A stretch of 64,000 nucleotides of DNA. It comes from Cinclus cinclus (lineage: Eukaryota; Chordata; Aves; Passeriformes; Cinclidae). The position numbers and the translations under genes are program-made. Numbering within the stretch: the stretch's first letter is position 1; each line of letters begins with the position of its first letter. The stretch covers positions 28,468,654-28,532,653 of the forward strand of contig NC_085052.1 of the NCBI RefSeq assembly GCF_963662255.1. Direction: 5' to 3'. This document shows, piece by piece, positions 1 to 13,800 of this stretch. Below the pieces are notes generated by a model. The model was given only the letters and a program-made list of their open reading frames with translations, searched no databases and had not been told where the DNA came from.

Positions 1-3000
1 TCTGCTCCTGTATTCTGTTCAATTAAAAACCTTGGGATTTTATTGGATTGGGATTTTATTCAGCAACTTCTTTATTAAGAAGGACAATGAGAAGGGTTGC
101 ATTCTTATTTAGGATTAGAAATATCCTAAGTTTCTGACATGTCTGCATCCTAAACTATGCTCCTCTGAGGCAGTATATGTACCAGGGCTTCAAGTTATTT
201 CACACATAAACACCCCCTGCCCCCTCTTTTTCTATTTAAATACAAAATAATTTTCAATTTGATATTTCCTAAATCAGAAGTTTTCTGTCTTTTCACAGAG
301 ACTCTGGGCACTGTTTTTCCTCCTCCTCTATCTTTTAATTGTGTTTCAATCAGTTTTAAACTCAATTGCAAGATGGTTTTGTGGCTTATAAAATCACACG
401 CACAGAACCCAAATCTTTAGAGAACTGCAAAATGACAACATCTAAGGCAGTAAAACTTGTCACTGGCTGGGAAGTTAAGCACAGGCTTGTTTTCATTACA
501 GCCAGTCTTAATGACAGGCAATAACTTTCCACTATTAACAGCAAATTAAATATGAGCAATTGACATTTATAAACCACTGCTTATTTTAAAAGTTAATTGA
601 GAAGAACTTTATGAGGTAAAAGAGTGCTTTCCAAGCCAGTCAGCCTCAAAGCACCAAAACTCTGCACTGCTGCTCTTTATTATTAGTTATTATGGCCACA
701 GCAGCTTCCCTCTTTCCCCACTGCTCTGTACAAAATCTGAGTGAGCTGGTAAACCCTGGCAACACAGAAAAGACCTTTCTGGATAATGCAACAACTCCTA
801 ACTTTTCCTAGTCTAGCACAGCTCGAAGATTTTGAAACTTATTAAGAGGACAACCTCTACAACTTCATCCAAGTGAAGAAATTCTGAGGCAAGTATCTGT
901 GTATCACTGCATCAGTGTATATTATAATGTGTATTTGCATATTAAATCTAACTCAATGCTGGCAGTGACTCAGCAGACCACTGCTGTTCCTGACATGATT
1001 TAAACCATGAGTCACTCAAAGATCCTGAAAATCACTCAAGTAAGGATAAGGGAAGAAAACCACTCTTTGGACAGAAATAAGTCATGATGCAAAACACAGG
1101 GACAAGAACAACTGAGCAGGCAGCAATTGTTTAGTTAATCCATCATTAACTGAATCTAACTCAGCCTGCTGCAGCACTGGCAGGGTCTGTGTGAGTGACT
1201 CACACTCTGCTGTCTGATTTTGCAGGACAATGCTCGAACACCACCATGGTGTCTCAACTGGGAGATGCAATTACCAGCAAAGGGACTGTGCCTTCCCAGA
1301 CTGCCTTTGGCAGAATACTTCAGACCTGTTGCTCTTTCATGGTAAAGACAAGAGGGAAAAAAGAGCACCCATGTCAAAATCACCTATTTGCAATTGGCCC
1401 ATTTCAGTTCAAGTCGTTCACAAGGTGAGAAGTGATCAAGCAATTTCCTAAGAGCTTCTTGATTCCAACTGCTCAGCTATATTTGAAGGCACCTCCACTG
1501 CAGAGTCAAATGTGAGACCTGGGACCAGGATTTGGAATTCACCGGTTTGATTTTGCCTTTAAGTGGTGTAATAGTTTTCATACAGGCTAGAACTGCTCAG
1601 AAACAGGTTAGAGTATAGTTACCTGTGCTTGGGAAGATTTCAAACATGGCCTGTCCCCCTCTCAAACCTGTTTGACATCAAGGATGATAATTCATTGCAA
1701 TAATCCAGCTGCTGTACCAGCCCACACACACTCAAGTGTCTCTCAGTACGAGCTACAATGGGTTTGAAGTTGCATTGACTGTATTTCTAGATTTACTGCT
1801 TTTTTCAAAACGTGCTCCTTTTTTTTTGATACGTTTCTAGGTGCTGGTCCTAAAAATGATAAAAATATAGAAAAAGTACTTTGAGATCTATTGTAAACTT
1901 TGGGAGAAGGTTTCTAAACTGAACATTACATTCTTGTCCCTAGAGCAATTTCATCCCAACCAACTATGCAAAAGTAAAAAAATTATATTATTCCATGGTT
2001 TAGGATAAGAGTTCTGTGCATTAGTGATAAAAGGCCTCTCTGAGAGAGTTTCACCATGAAGATTAGCAGTTCCTAGATGACCATACACAAGTTGCCAGAT
2101 ACTAAATTATGATATCAGTGCATTTTCACTTAGGATTACAAGAGATGCCTTATTCCCATTTTGATTCCCTGTGTTGCATATAAAGAGTCAGTAGTGTTCC
2201 AGCACCTGGGATCCACACACAACCCACAGCAAACTCTGAAAACCCTGTACTCTGCACAGCTGAACATGCAAGCTTTGGCCCTGCAAATTGCTCAGACTTC
2301 AATCTGGGATTGCCAAGACCCTCAAATGACTCCCTATTTATGTGGGTATGGTTAATTAGCACTAATAACTTCATTGGATGCTCAAATGGCGGCATTAAAA
2401 TGAGTATTTACATTTACTGTTAGAATTTCCAGGTTTTTCCTCTTAAAAACTGCATTTGCAGTACATAACCTCATTAAACAGAGAACTGTATATGTCACAC
2501 TGGGGATGTTTCACACCAGCTTTACACATTCTGAGCCATCTTTCTGGAAATTCATCTTTCTGCAGGCATCAGGAGTGAAATAAAACTGCTTGGACGGGCA
2601 GAAGACATAAAACAGACATAATAGACAGAAATAAAACAACATCAAAATAGGTGTGCCAGAACACTTGTGCTTGAACAAAAGCCTTGAATTGACACAAACT
2701 GCCCTTTCCAGCACCATGGACTGGACAGGCAGTAAAACCTCCTTAGTGGGGCTCAGAGTCAAAGGACTCTAAGGCAAAGAGGGTTTGTGGTGTGTTGCAA
2801 TGTCACATCATTTCTGTGATCACAAAATACTTGCTTTGAAGGGTAAGGTAAAAACTTTAACTTGGACCTGTTCCAACCTCACTTACAGAAACTCACACTT
2901 ACAAATTCTGAATTTGCATTTCTTCATAATGCGGATTTTTTTTCCGAACATTTGTATTTTCTTGGTGGACTTTAATTAAATTCTTGTTATGCTTATAAAT

Positions 3001-4195
3001 TTGGAGAAGATTTGCTTTAAGCTTTTACATCTGTAGCCTATATTAAGATATTTTAAGCTTTAAACCTCTAGAACATTTAATGGATTTGAACAATTTAAGA
3101 AGGAAGGAAAAGGTCTTGGCAAAATGCACTCAAACTGAACAATTCTGCATGAACTTGCTATTTGGCACAAATTAAAATTTATCTTAACATGGTCTAGAAA
3201 CACCTGAATGGACCCAATCACAGCAGATACACACTTTATTTCCCACGAAATAAAACAGGGCAAGCTGGGAAAGAAATAAGGGGGAGCGTGGAGGATGGGA
3301 CAGAAGGAGTTAATGTAAACTGAAGCACAAGAAGACTGCAGTAAACAGGAACTAAAAAGGGTGCTTCAGGGAAGCAGCTTTTTGAGTCCATTAAATTTAG
3401 AGGCTGGTCTTTCAAAACATGCTGAGGAAAATGGAGAATTATACAGAAAGCAAATCTAGAAAGAAAAGTGAAAAGTAAATATTACAGGTGGTTGTGTGAA
3501 AAGAAGCACAGTCATATACAAAATGAGATGCTTCTTGTGGAACATGGCAGACCTGACTTCAAAAGTGCCTCTTTCTCTATATTTTTCATATTTCCAAATA
3601 TGTGTTTTATCTACAGTGATAGAGCAGTTCTCTTCCATTTGCTGTCTAATGCACAGAGCATTAACAATGCACCCTTAAGCACTGCCTCCATCCCATGTAT
3701 TACCAGTCCTTCCAGAGTGTGACAGGAGTAATTCCTGCAGATAATTTTTCTTTCAGTTTGACCATTAAAGGGGATAGAAAACATCCCTTTCTTCTCCTCT
3801 CATTTTTACCCACACAGAGAGCTTCAGGTAGATGGAGAAACCTGGCTGATATTGGTATCTGAGGAACTGATGGCATGACAGACACAAGTCTTTCCTGCCC
3901 CACATGGGACTGGAAGAAGATCTGTATCTTGAAAGGCAACTAAATATAGACTTTGGAGTCCCACTCACCCCTCAGTAGTTCAAGCTTTTTCCCTCCCATG
4001 GAAGCACTGGTCTCCCTTGTAAGCACACTAAGGCTTGACTCTCCCTCTTACTTGAATATGAACACAGCTGAAGGAGCACCAACAATGCTGAAAAGAAATG
4101 GGATATTCAGTATTCCTGCTCCCTGAAGCAGCCACAGACACAATTCCTGGTTTTCCATTCACCCACTATTTAGAAAGGTGTTATCACTCAGTTTA
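1..4195. other. AT-rich unique sequence, no gene seen
   Basis: No open frame here exceeds about 85 codons, and none shows splice sites or a recognisable protein motif. There is no long repeat. I see nothing functional in it. Confidence 0.5.
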
Positions 4196-4270
4196 TTCCT
4201 CAGCCATAAAACCATAAAATAATTGGACTCAATGATCTTAAAGGTCTCTTCCAACCTAAACAATTCTAGA
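4196..4270 (+). repeat. CR1 LINE 3'-end fragment
   Basis: A short match to the terminal segment of avian CR1: a TTGGACTCAATGATCTTAAA-type stretch followed by a TCTTCCAACCTAAACAATTCTA-like tail. Sense is plus. Only the last ~70 bp survive, as is usual for 5'-truncated CR1 copies. Confidence 0.6.
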
Positions 4271-5805
4271 AATTAAAAGATGCATAAGACATGACCTTTG
4301 TTGTTTCTGCTTATGAGCCCCCAGATCATTGCAATTAAAAATGCTATGCTACACAAATCATAATATCTAATTGAAACAGTCACTTTCCTAAAATTTCAAG
4401 TACACGAGGGTTATATTATTCTTCTAATATTTCTACGAATTGTGTGATTTGAAGACTTGTGAATTGTAAGCCTCTTCTTATAGTATGGGCTCTCGTTGTA
4501 ATTTTTAGCTTTGCCAGGTAAGCAGTGGTGGTGAATACACATCTGTAAAGTCTCTGGGCAATAGTCAGTCTCATAGATAACCATCTGGTCTTGGTAGATA
4601 AAAACCAGCAAAAGTTGGGAACTCTGGTCTTTGTAGATAGGCAGCAATGATCAAACAAAGGCAGGAAATCTGATTTTGCAAAGTCTATTGGACTATGGGA
4701 AAGTCTGATTTTGCAAACTGGTAGTAGATACAACTTATTTAGAAAACATAATGTTCATAACAGGGGGATTTAAAACAAAATTATTTAATCATGTATTTTC
4801 CTCTATGTAATGTCCATGCTTCACTTCAGACCTTAGTATTCTGGTTTATACAAACCCCAATACTTTTGTGATTAACATGAATCTTTCATCAATTATCACA
4901 ATATTAACTCTTTCAATGCCCAGAATAAGACTTTACAGATACTTTGTTCTCTCTCCAGAGTGAAAGAAAAGGACCAAGATGGTGATACACACAGAAACAG
5001 CATGAAAACACCAAGGTCAGACAGAAAAAAAGAATCAGGTTCCAGATGAGGAAAGGAGGAGAGTCATGGACTGGAATTTCTCTTTTTTTATGCTATGGAG
5101 AAGGCACTCTTGTTTCCCTATAAGATGTAAAATTATTATGGGGTGGATATGACTGTTTTAACTGTAGATATGAGCAGAGGCATTAGTGTTAAAGTAAGCA
5201 AATGTTACAATTGCTGTGATCCCCTATGTGTAAATAGTGAAGAAATACATGCTGCTCACCAGGGGAAGAAGAAAAACCTGTTTTCAAAGATGAAGTAAAC
5301 TTTTGTTTGAACTGTTATAATCCTTAAAGAGTGTCTCATAAGTAAATATGATCTTCAACAATAGCTTTGGAAAAAACTGTTAGTTAAGGAAAGGGCTTTT
5401 TACACAGTGATCAGGTTTCCATTCTCCTGGGCAGCTGGTCACTGTGACATCAAGGCCACAAGAAAATTGTTTCTTGTCGAGAAATCTCCATAGACAGAAG
5501 AGGGAAGTCTCCTCTCCCAAGTGAATAGGTGAAAGACTATTTTTGGGATGGTAAACTGACTGAGTTGTTTTCTCTACATTTTCAGTGTAAAACAAAAGAA
5601 GTGTGTGAGGGAAGGAAAAGTGGTCCAAAGTTTTTTCTGAGTTTTTCGTTGTTTTTTTTATCATAGTTTCTAGTAATAAAGTTTCTCTTTGTACCATTAA
5701 AAGTTGAGCCTGTTTTGCCTTCCTCCTAATCCTATCTCACAGCAGGAAAATTACAAGCTGATGAACCAAAACCACTACACCTATATAGAATGCACTGAAT
5801 AGGAA
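4271..5805. other. Unique sequence, no gene seen
   Basis: Contains only short open frames; the longest, 105 codons on the minus strand at 5380-5697, has no recognisable motif and no supporting signals. Confidence 0.45.
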
Positions 5806-5972
5806 GGCACCCAAAAGGACTGCTGAGTTCAACTCCTGTCCCTGCCCAGACACCCCAACAATCCCACCCCGTGTGTCCCTGGGAGCGTTGTCCAAACCCT
5901 CCTGGAGCTCTGGCAGCCTCGGGGCTGTGCCCATTCCCTGGGGAGCCCGGGCAGTGCCCCCTGACACTCAAG
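5806..5972 (-). repeat. CR1 LINE fragment
   Basis: A GC-rich island in AT-rich surroundings. It reads as the reverse complement of a CR1 3' region, with the typical CCAAACCCTCCTGGAGCTCT and TGTGCCCATTCCCTGGGGAG blocks. The overlapping open frames on both strands are by-products of this CpG/GC-rich repeat. Boundaries are approximate. Confidence 0.55.
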
Positions 5973-8900
5973 CGCTGCTTGAGCCATTCCCTGGGTACTG
6001 TCCCTGGCCACCAGAGGGAAGAAATCAGTGCCTAATGTCATTAACTGTCCCTTGTTACATGGAACACAGCATAAGATGGGCAAATATCTCCAGTTTGGCA
6101 TTTTGTCTCCACAGAAACACAGGAATTGTGAGGCTGAGTTCACCACTTGAGCCTTCCATGCAGCAAGCCAAGTTCTGGCTCTCCCAAGGTGCTCTGATGC
6201 TGGCTTGTGCCAATCCCCTTCTCTACTGTGCTGATCTACGGCAGCACCCTCTGCCTGTAGGGATGGAAGGTATTTATAAACCACAGCTGCCAGGATTGTG
6301 TCTTTGCAGTGTGGCTGAGGAAACTGAGTTAGGAAAATTGAATAGCCATCCTAAGCCTTCAAAGAAAAGCATTATTGTGAAAGATGACATGCAGATGTAA
6401 TACCACATGCAGCTGATAAAAACAGCATTTGTGGAGTGCATGATTCAGTTGTGAAATTCTACACAAGTTCTAAATGACATTTAAAACATAATGGAACTTT
6501 AAAACACTAAGGTATTTCTCTATTATGCCACTCTAAATAAAAACAACCATGATAGACATGAAAAAATAAATCAAGAACACATCTAGGCTAAGAAAAATGT
6601 CAGCAAAATTCACATAATTGCATAACTCAAATGTTATTTATTTCTTTGAAATATTTGAAATATCTGACACTTGCCTACAGTCATAGAGAGGATCCTCAAT
6701 TACAATGACTAATATTAATGCCAATTACTGTGCACATTTTTTCTATTTATTGTAAAGTCAAAATAGCTTACACTTTTCTTTCTAGGTACAGAGATGACAT
6801 GCACTGGGCCAAAGAGCTTAAAATGACAGAGAAGTGGAAAAACACACACAAAGAAAGAACCAAATTGTCTGCCCTGAAGAAAGAGTAATGAGTTATGCAG
6901 TGTAGCCATGCCTTGAAACTAGTCAAAATGTGTACTTAGAGTAGATTTTCCTTGACACACAAAATAACTCTTTCTATTTTTGTGAACTGCAGCTATGAAG
7001 TGACCAGATTCAGGGAACAAATGTGGAGTAACAGTCCATATCCAACCAGCCCAGAGCCTCAGTGACAGACACAGCCCCTGAGCTGTGGCTGGACAGAAAT
7101 ATTTGCTTTCCTGTGAAATGCTGGCTTCTATCACCTGTACAAGCTTATTTAATGAGTGTGATGATGCACTCTGTGTTGCAGAAACATCAGCAGTACATCT
7201 CCCTACAGAAGTAGATTACCAGAAGTCACATTCAGAAAGTAGTGAGATAGTTTCTAGGAAACAAATGTGCAGCATATAAAGGGGAAGTTTTAAACTAAAC
7301 ACAAATTTTAGGTTTTGTTTTATCATTCTTTTGGTACGTACAGAGAAAGGTGAAAAATCTCAAGCTGGGCTGCAAATACATCCCCACAGACTTGTAGCAC
7401 TGGACTACAAAGTCCCCTCAGGAAAGCTCAGATGAAAATTCTCAGCTGGTCCAAACATCTGCTCCACGCAGGGAGCTTTAAACAAAATTGTAACTGTCCA
7501 GACAATCTTCATTTGTCCATGCTCTTCTCCTCAGAGATCAGATAATCCCAAGATTTTTTTTTTTACTTACAAGAGTAGGCAGCAAATAATTAATGTAGTT
7601 GCTTATTAAACACTTCAACTTTATGGACTCCCTCCCCTTAGAGAAAGGGAGAGCAGCTGCCATATTCCCTGTGCCAGCTGTTAAGTACTAGCTATGGGGC
7701 TAACATGGCTTTCAGAACTTTATCATTCAGTGCTGCTAATTAGCCCTAATGGACCTAAGCAATATAAAGTTCTTTGATTGGTTTTCTTTGGACGTTATTT
7801 CCCTTGAACAGATTTTAAGCCGTGGGCAATACTGTTCTGTGTGGCTGTATCCTTCTGCTGAGCTCCCACTGGTCCAGTTCTGTTGTTAGAAAATCAGAGT
7901 AAATCCACTAGGGTCATTGGCTGGACCATTTCACAGAGCAAAACACAATCTGCATTTCCTAACAGGAAGAGTATCTAATTACCTCCAGGTTCTCTGCATT
8001 GTGGTCTGCAACCAAACAGTTCCAAATTCTGCTCAGCTCGCTTTTTGGAAATAATGGCTAGAGAGCTGTTCACTGAGATTTTATTGCCAAATATCAGCAT
8101 TTATTTCCTCCAGCATATCATAACAGTTCATCTGACTGCACCTGGCCTTTGTTTCGTTCAGTTTCTATTTCTTTCAACACCCTGGCTTTAAGGGGATGGC
8201 ACAGAGTTGCCATTACAAATCTAGGAACAGAGAACAGGATGGCCAGGCTCTGTTCAGGTCACTGCACACAGAGCACAAGAGCAGTCCATTGCAGCTCTGG
8301 GAGCACTTCCTCTCCTGCAGCCAGCACTGCAGAACCTCCCACAGAATCTGAATGTGGCCAACACAAACACTCCTGGACTCATTTTTTTTTTGCTTGTTCC
8401 AAGCTCTTCCCTCTCTGTTCCTCCTCTTCCCTCCCCACACAAGTGTTTCAGATCAGACCTCACCTGCCAGCAATCAACCTGCTCCTTGAGTCAACAACTG
8501 TCAATTATGAAGTCCATGGTTATGTTGAAATGAACAGAGAAATAAAGAATAGTGTCCATACAGAAAAGAAGTATGGACAGAGTATTCAGTGGAATAGTGG
8601 AATTTAAGCAGAAAAGCAATCATATGTCTAGCATGACAAAAACATAGGCTGATAGCAATGGAGATGGAAAACAAACCTGTAGGTGTGGGTTGTTTTCTTT
8701 AGCCAACATCAGTGATTTGCTTTAGAATAACAGCACGACAAATTTCACCCATTCCTCTAACAGGCTTCTGTGTCCTTATTCTCATTTGTGATACATTATT
8801 CAAAAGAACAAAAATTCTGATTTGAGAAATTCTTTTTAATGTTCTTTCCTAAGATTGGTTTAAAGATGCCACAGGTAACACCTGCCTGCAGGAAATGATG

Positions 8901-9145
8901 CACTGGCAACCTCTTGAACAGTCCAAAAAGTAAAACTTAAAAGCAAGCCACTCTTCAGGAAAACTTGTGAATTTATTTTGAAAATGTGCTCTTTAAAACA
9001 AAGAGAATGAGATCATAAGATCGTAACAGATGTGCTGGAAACTGGCTGTTCAATATGAGTCTAACCTCAAGAGTTAAAAATGCAAAATGAATAAATGTTT
9101 TAAAACGTAGAAAAGGAAGGATTTGCCATCAGTCAGCACTTATAG
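5973..9145. other. Unique sequence, no gene seen
   Basis: No convincing exon. The longest plus frame (5873-6400) begins inside the CR1 fragment and runs into ordinary AT-rich DNA. The 152-codon plus frame at 8149-8607 has no recognisable domain. Confidence 0.45.
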
Positions 9146-9340
9146 TTCTGACCCTCTAACCTTGAGGGAGTATAGCAGAATTGGAAAAGAATGGAGAGGG
9201 TGACTAGAATGATCAGAGATAACAAACTGTTTCACATCATGGGATGACTAGATAAGCATTTTTCTGCCAGGAAACAGAAACCAAAGTGGGAGAGGTTAGA
9301 GGCCTCTAAAATCATGTTGGGCAGAACAGATAATGCTCAC
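9146..9340 (+). repeat. Possible old CR1-like LINE fragment
   Basis: A GGAGAGGGTGACTAGAATGA stretch, followed by AACTGTTTCACATCATGGGA and a later AAAATCATG, resembles the internal part of diverged CR1 copies. It is strongly mutated, and orientation and ends are uncertain. Confidence 0.35.
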
Positions 9341-12300
9341 TGCTCACTGTCTCTTCTTTCTTGTGCTTCAGAGGTTTTTGAAGGAAAAGGGTGGCTGTCA
9401 TTCTTAACTAGGTTGTGTGAAAAACTCCAGCAGGATGAGTTAGTGAATGGCAGGTCTCCATTGTATCTCCAATTTTAAATCAATGGGATCGACAGCATTA
9501 ACTCTCTGAATACCTTAATGCAAATTACCCCACAGAACTCAGCAATCCTTAAGAACAGCCATTCCTTATCTTTGGTGCTGTCTGTCAACAACCAGGCAAT
9601 GGCACTTGCTTCTAACAGGCATTTAACCCAAGGAGAAAGAAAACAAGCAGAAAATGCAAATAAACTAAATTCCTGTGAATTCACCTTTATTTTTCAGACT
9701 GTAACAGAAAATTTTAAATTCTTAAATCTGTACAGCTTGGTGGTAGATTACATATCTCCAGCCTGGTAAACGAAATTGTGCCAAAGCTCATCTCTCAAAC
9801 AATTTTCAGATCTAAGCACACCCAAAGTCATGTCAGCTGCAGAAGGAGTGGAAAGGTGGCAGCTCCAGCAATACTGGAGCCCAGGGATTACCTTTACTAT
9901 CTGGTATAGCCAGCCTTTGGCATCAGATTTCCTCACAGAAGCCAGGGTATTCCCAGCAGCTCAGCCTCCAATGGATTTTCTCATTTTCTATATTCATCTC
10001 ACCCACCAAGATGTAGTACAATGAAGGGAAAAAATGAGTTAAATATTTTTTCATCAAAGTACTAAATCTGGTGAAACTAAAGCTTCCAGCAGGATTTGGG
10101 ATATACAGCTTGCTCCAAAAGAGAGAAAGCTACAGGAAATTTCTGAAAATTCCACGATATCTGCCACAGAAGTGCCCTCATTCCCAAACTTCTTCAGGAA
10201 CGGTTCTCCCCTGGACACAGCGAGGAGAGAGAACTGCAAAACACAACAGGTTATGCTACTTCAAGAGGCCCAAAACCATGGAAAAAAATCCTCTGTGGGG
10301 CAGAAGGAAAACAAATGTTCTTAACTGGAGGTCTCTGGTCTCCTCCCATCTACTTTAAGACCTGCTTAGAAACAGACTTTCACTGGACCTTAAACTTTAA
10401 AAGTCAACTTTTCGCAGCACCTCAGCTTAAGGCTTGGGCTGCTTTAGCTGGGCTTTGAGATGGGTGAAGGAACATCATTTCAATTTTTTAACACTTCAAG
10501 TTCCTTATTATCAGATTAAATGCACAATATCAACAGCATCACTGTTCCAAGTTGACTTAATTTACACTTGGGGAAAATTTAGAAGGGCAGAAACCAAATG
10601 AATGTGCTGGGACATATTAGGAAAGAAAGAACAGATGATTTGTGATCCCCATTTTCTGTATTTAGCATCTTACAACAGGAACTGGACTTTTAACCTCCAA
10701 ATCATGATATGAGGAAGGGCAAATGCTGTTTGAAGGGACTGCTTCCAAAGACATAAAAGTTATAATTAAGGTTATAGAGACAAAGAGTAACTTTTAAGAG
10801 AGTAAAGCAAGTAATGGAGAACAATTTCATGCAACTGGACAACTTATTCTGTTGCAATAGCAGTCTACTGCTAATGAGCAGCTTCACATTTACCATTAAA
10901 TCTTACTTAACTGAAAATACTAATACACTGTTGGGAACCAAAAGTCCCCCCATAAATCCAACATGCTATTTCTTACATGACAAAGGTTTCTGGGATTAAA
11001 AAACAGCTAAATCCTAAAGAACCAATTTCCCAAATGGTAACTTAGACCAGACAAATTTCATGATCTAAGCCTTTCAAGAGAAGCATGCAGCAAAGCTTTA
11101 TAAATGGTATTTGGTATGCAGGACAGGAACCCCACCTTTGAGGGTTCTGGCCACTGAACTTCCAGGCAATGTAAAAAAAAACAACCTTCAAGCCCACTCC
11201 CTGAAATGTCTTGAAACATCCATGCAGTGGGCAGGTAACTACAGGGCTGTGCTTTAGGATAGCTCCCAAATTCCTTAGAAACAATTTTGGATTATCTCCT
11301 GTTGGCACAGTAACAAACAAACAGTGAGCGCTGATGTTCACCAGGAGTTCTGGGAGGGTGTTGGTGACCAGGGAAAGAAAGGTAAAAAGGATGCTACACC
11401 AGAGCCTAGGGACTCACAGCTGTTCCCCTGTCTCCCTTCATGAAGCCCTGCTCACCAGCCAGTCCTCCATCCCTAGCAAGGGGTGCTCCAGCTCCTGGGG
11501 ACCGAGGAGTCAGCCCCTGCTCACTCAGAGAGCTGAGCACACAGTCTGCTTTGCCTGACCTCCTCCAACCTCCCTGCTCCTGCCATCAGGACCCTCTGCA
11601 ATTTTCTTAAGACGTATTCAGGCTCTTACATTGGGAGGAGAGACCTTAGATCCTGAGGAAAAATTTCTTAATTCCCTACCATTCCTCAAAACATGGCTCA
11701 GAGCAAGTCCTGTTGCTTTCTTTAGCTTTCTGAACCTCCTGTCTTTGCTGATATATATGCAAACACACACACTGGTGGACAAACCGCTCCGCATTTCCTC
11801 CTTGCTCTGCATACTGAGTAATTCCAGATTTTGTGGGGCACCAGGCAGGTGCACTAAGCACAGGGATGAAAAAGCTGCAGTGGGAATCTTCAGAAAATGA
11901 ACAAGGATGAACTTCTCATGAATAAGAAAGGTATGCAAGACTGTTCTGTGGAAAATTATCTATGTAAATATCCACCTACTTGTATTGGTAGCAAAATTAA
12001 TGTTTGATAATGTGAAGACTTGGTTCCAAAATACTCTTTATTTACAAGTTTAGGACGCCTGAAATTCATAAAGAGTGAGTGAATAAAAACAAAGATTTAT
12101 GTTCTAGAAAGGTATTACCACAGCTGCAGTTGAACTATCTTAGTTGGATGGAAACTTCCATGGTAATTCCTATTTTAACATATGAACATGGATGAAGAAA
12201 GAGAAACAGTAACAATATTAATTCTCTCCTAAGTGTGATTCTGGAAAGGATTACCATGAAGAGTTAAATATTTTTCCTTAGTTCTAAACCTCATATATAA

Positions 12301-12902
12301 ATTCCTGTCACAGCAAAGCACACAAGCTGGGAGGACATGAAATGATAACCAGAGCGCCCATCAAATATTGTGCTTATTTCTTGTTTAATTCAGATTAAGA
12401 TAACTTTTTCATTGCTGCAGCACTACTAGATTGTTTTCTGCTTCTGGCTTGCAATGGGTACAAACCTGAGTGCTGGCTTTTAACAACAGGCTATTAAATA
12501 ACCACAGGAATGAAACAAACAAAAAAAAATCTTATCTAAAGCTGGCATGAAATTAAACCACTCAGCGTAAAGCTATGACATTAGAATTCGTGTTGTAGAG
12601 ATGTGTTCACCACAAATTTCAGCTGCAATGAACAAGACCCTCTAGGCTTATGCATACAAAGTAGTACTCATGTCCCCTGTTCAGCTTGTTGTACAAAGCT
12701 TGTGAGGAACAGCTGAAACTCAATTTTTCCAGCTTTAAACTGGAAGCCAAGGATACTGTTCTTTTTTCCTGCCTACAGCTAAGAGCACATTGAGAACAAG
12801 CTCATCAACAACCTGGTAATGGGAGAGGTGTTCCCATGCCTGCCTGCTGAGAAGTGGGGCAGTAAAGACAGCAGGCAGGGTGTACCAAAGGACAGCAGAC
12901 AC
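9341..12902. other. Unique sequence, no gene seen
   Basis: Only short open frames on both strands, none with a recognisable motif. The GC-richer patch at about 11390-11560 is unassigned. Confidence 0.4.
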
Positions 12903-13309
12903 TGATGCCTTGGGTTTTAGCTTTTATATTTTTCAGATTCTCTGCTGCTTGGTGTGTAACTCTGAAACTTCATATTCGGCGTTAATAAGTTCTCTTCATG
13001 GGATAGTTGGACAAAACCATCCCTTCCCAGCTAGAGAATCAAGGACAACCAGTACCTAAAAAGCAGAAACAATGACAAAGGGACGGGGGCAAGCCAGGGG
13101 GCTGTGGATGGACAATTGACCCCAATGTGTAGATGAACCAAAATTTATAAAAGTGTAAAAGCTCGTGACTGGGATCCATCTTGGATTTGATTTGGGTGTA
13201 GCCCCAGCCAGGCTCTTGCACTGCCCAAAATGTATCCTTTCAATAAACACCTATTTTATTCCTTTTGCTCTGTTTAGTTTCTGTTCCAGGTCAGCCTTTC
13301 CAGGCATCA
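12903..13309 (+). mobile_element. Songbird-type ERVL-like LTR
   Basis: A complete LTR of 407 bp with matching terminal inverted repeats: it opens TGATGCC and closes GGCATCA. A TATAAAA box lies at 13146-13152 and an AATAAA at 13242-13247. The ~95-bp spacing is expected for a U3-R-U5 layout on the plus strand. It resembles, from memory, a very common passerine ERVL LTR. I see no clear target-site duplication: the flanks GACAC and GTTCA differ. The sequence to the right may therefore be internal ERV sequence rather than flank. Confidence 0.7.
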
Positions 13310-13800
13310 GTTCAGTGCCTCCACAAAAAAATACGGGAAGTTCAAAGTTACTGTTTTGATATTTTGGTGGTTGGTTCAGGCAAGTAGATTGGGTTAACTC
13401 TTCCAAGACAAGACACTGACTCCCTAAACCCCTGGGAGCCTGGGGAAACAGACCTTTGCTTCTAGAAAATAGCAACAATGGAAGAAATCAAATCATTGCT
13501 GGGCTATTTTTGCTGGACTGGCCACCTCACTGCAAAATACTCAGAACTACAGAAGCAGAGGCCTGCACTGTACAGCTTTTCATTTTCCTAACAAGCCAGG
13601 GCTGACATGGAAGCCAGTATTGAGGCACAGTTCCTCTCTTCTAGAGGTGTTTACCTGTTTACTTCTCTTAAATGGGAAAAGCCAAGAAGTTCTGCACTGA
13701 CCTTCACATTAAAATCCTGGGACACAGGACACCCCAGAGAATCCCGAAGAAGACTCTGCTATATGTTTCTGAAACCTGTCACTGGAAAAACCCTTGTGTG
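13310..13800 (+). mobile_element. Possible ERV internal remnant after the LTR
   Basis: Directly downstream of the LTR and in the same orientation. About 170 bp past the LTR end an ATG (13478) opens a short frame beginning MEEIKSLLGYF and stopping after about 38 codons. This could be the decayed start of an ERVL-like gag, or chance. No standard TGG primer-binding site follows the LTR end. The right boundary is arbitrary. Confidence 0.25.

Noticed and set aside
5829..6400. 151- and 175-codon frames on opposite strands
   Set aside because: They start in a CR1 fragment and extend into ordinary sequence, with no splice or domain support.
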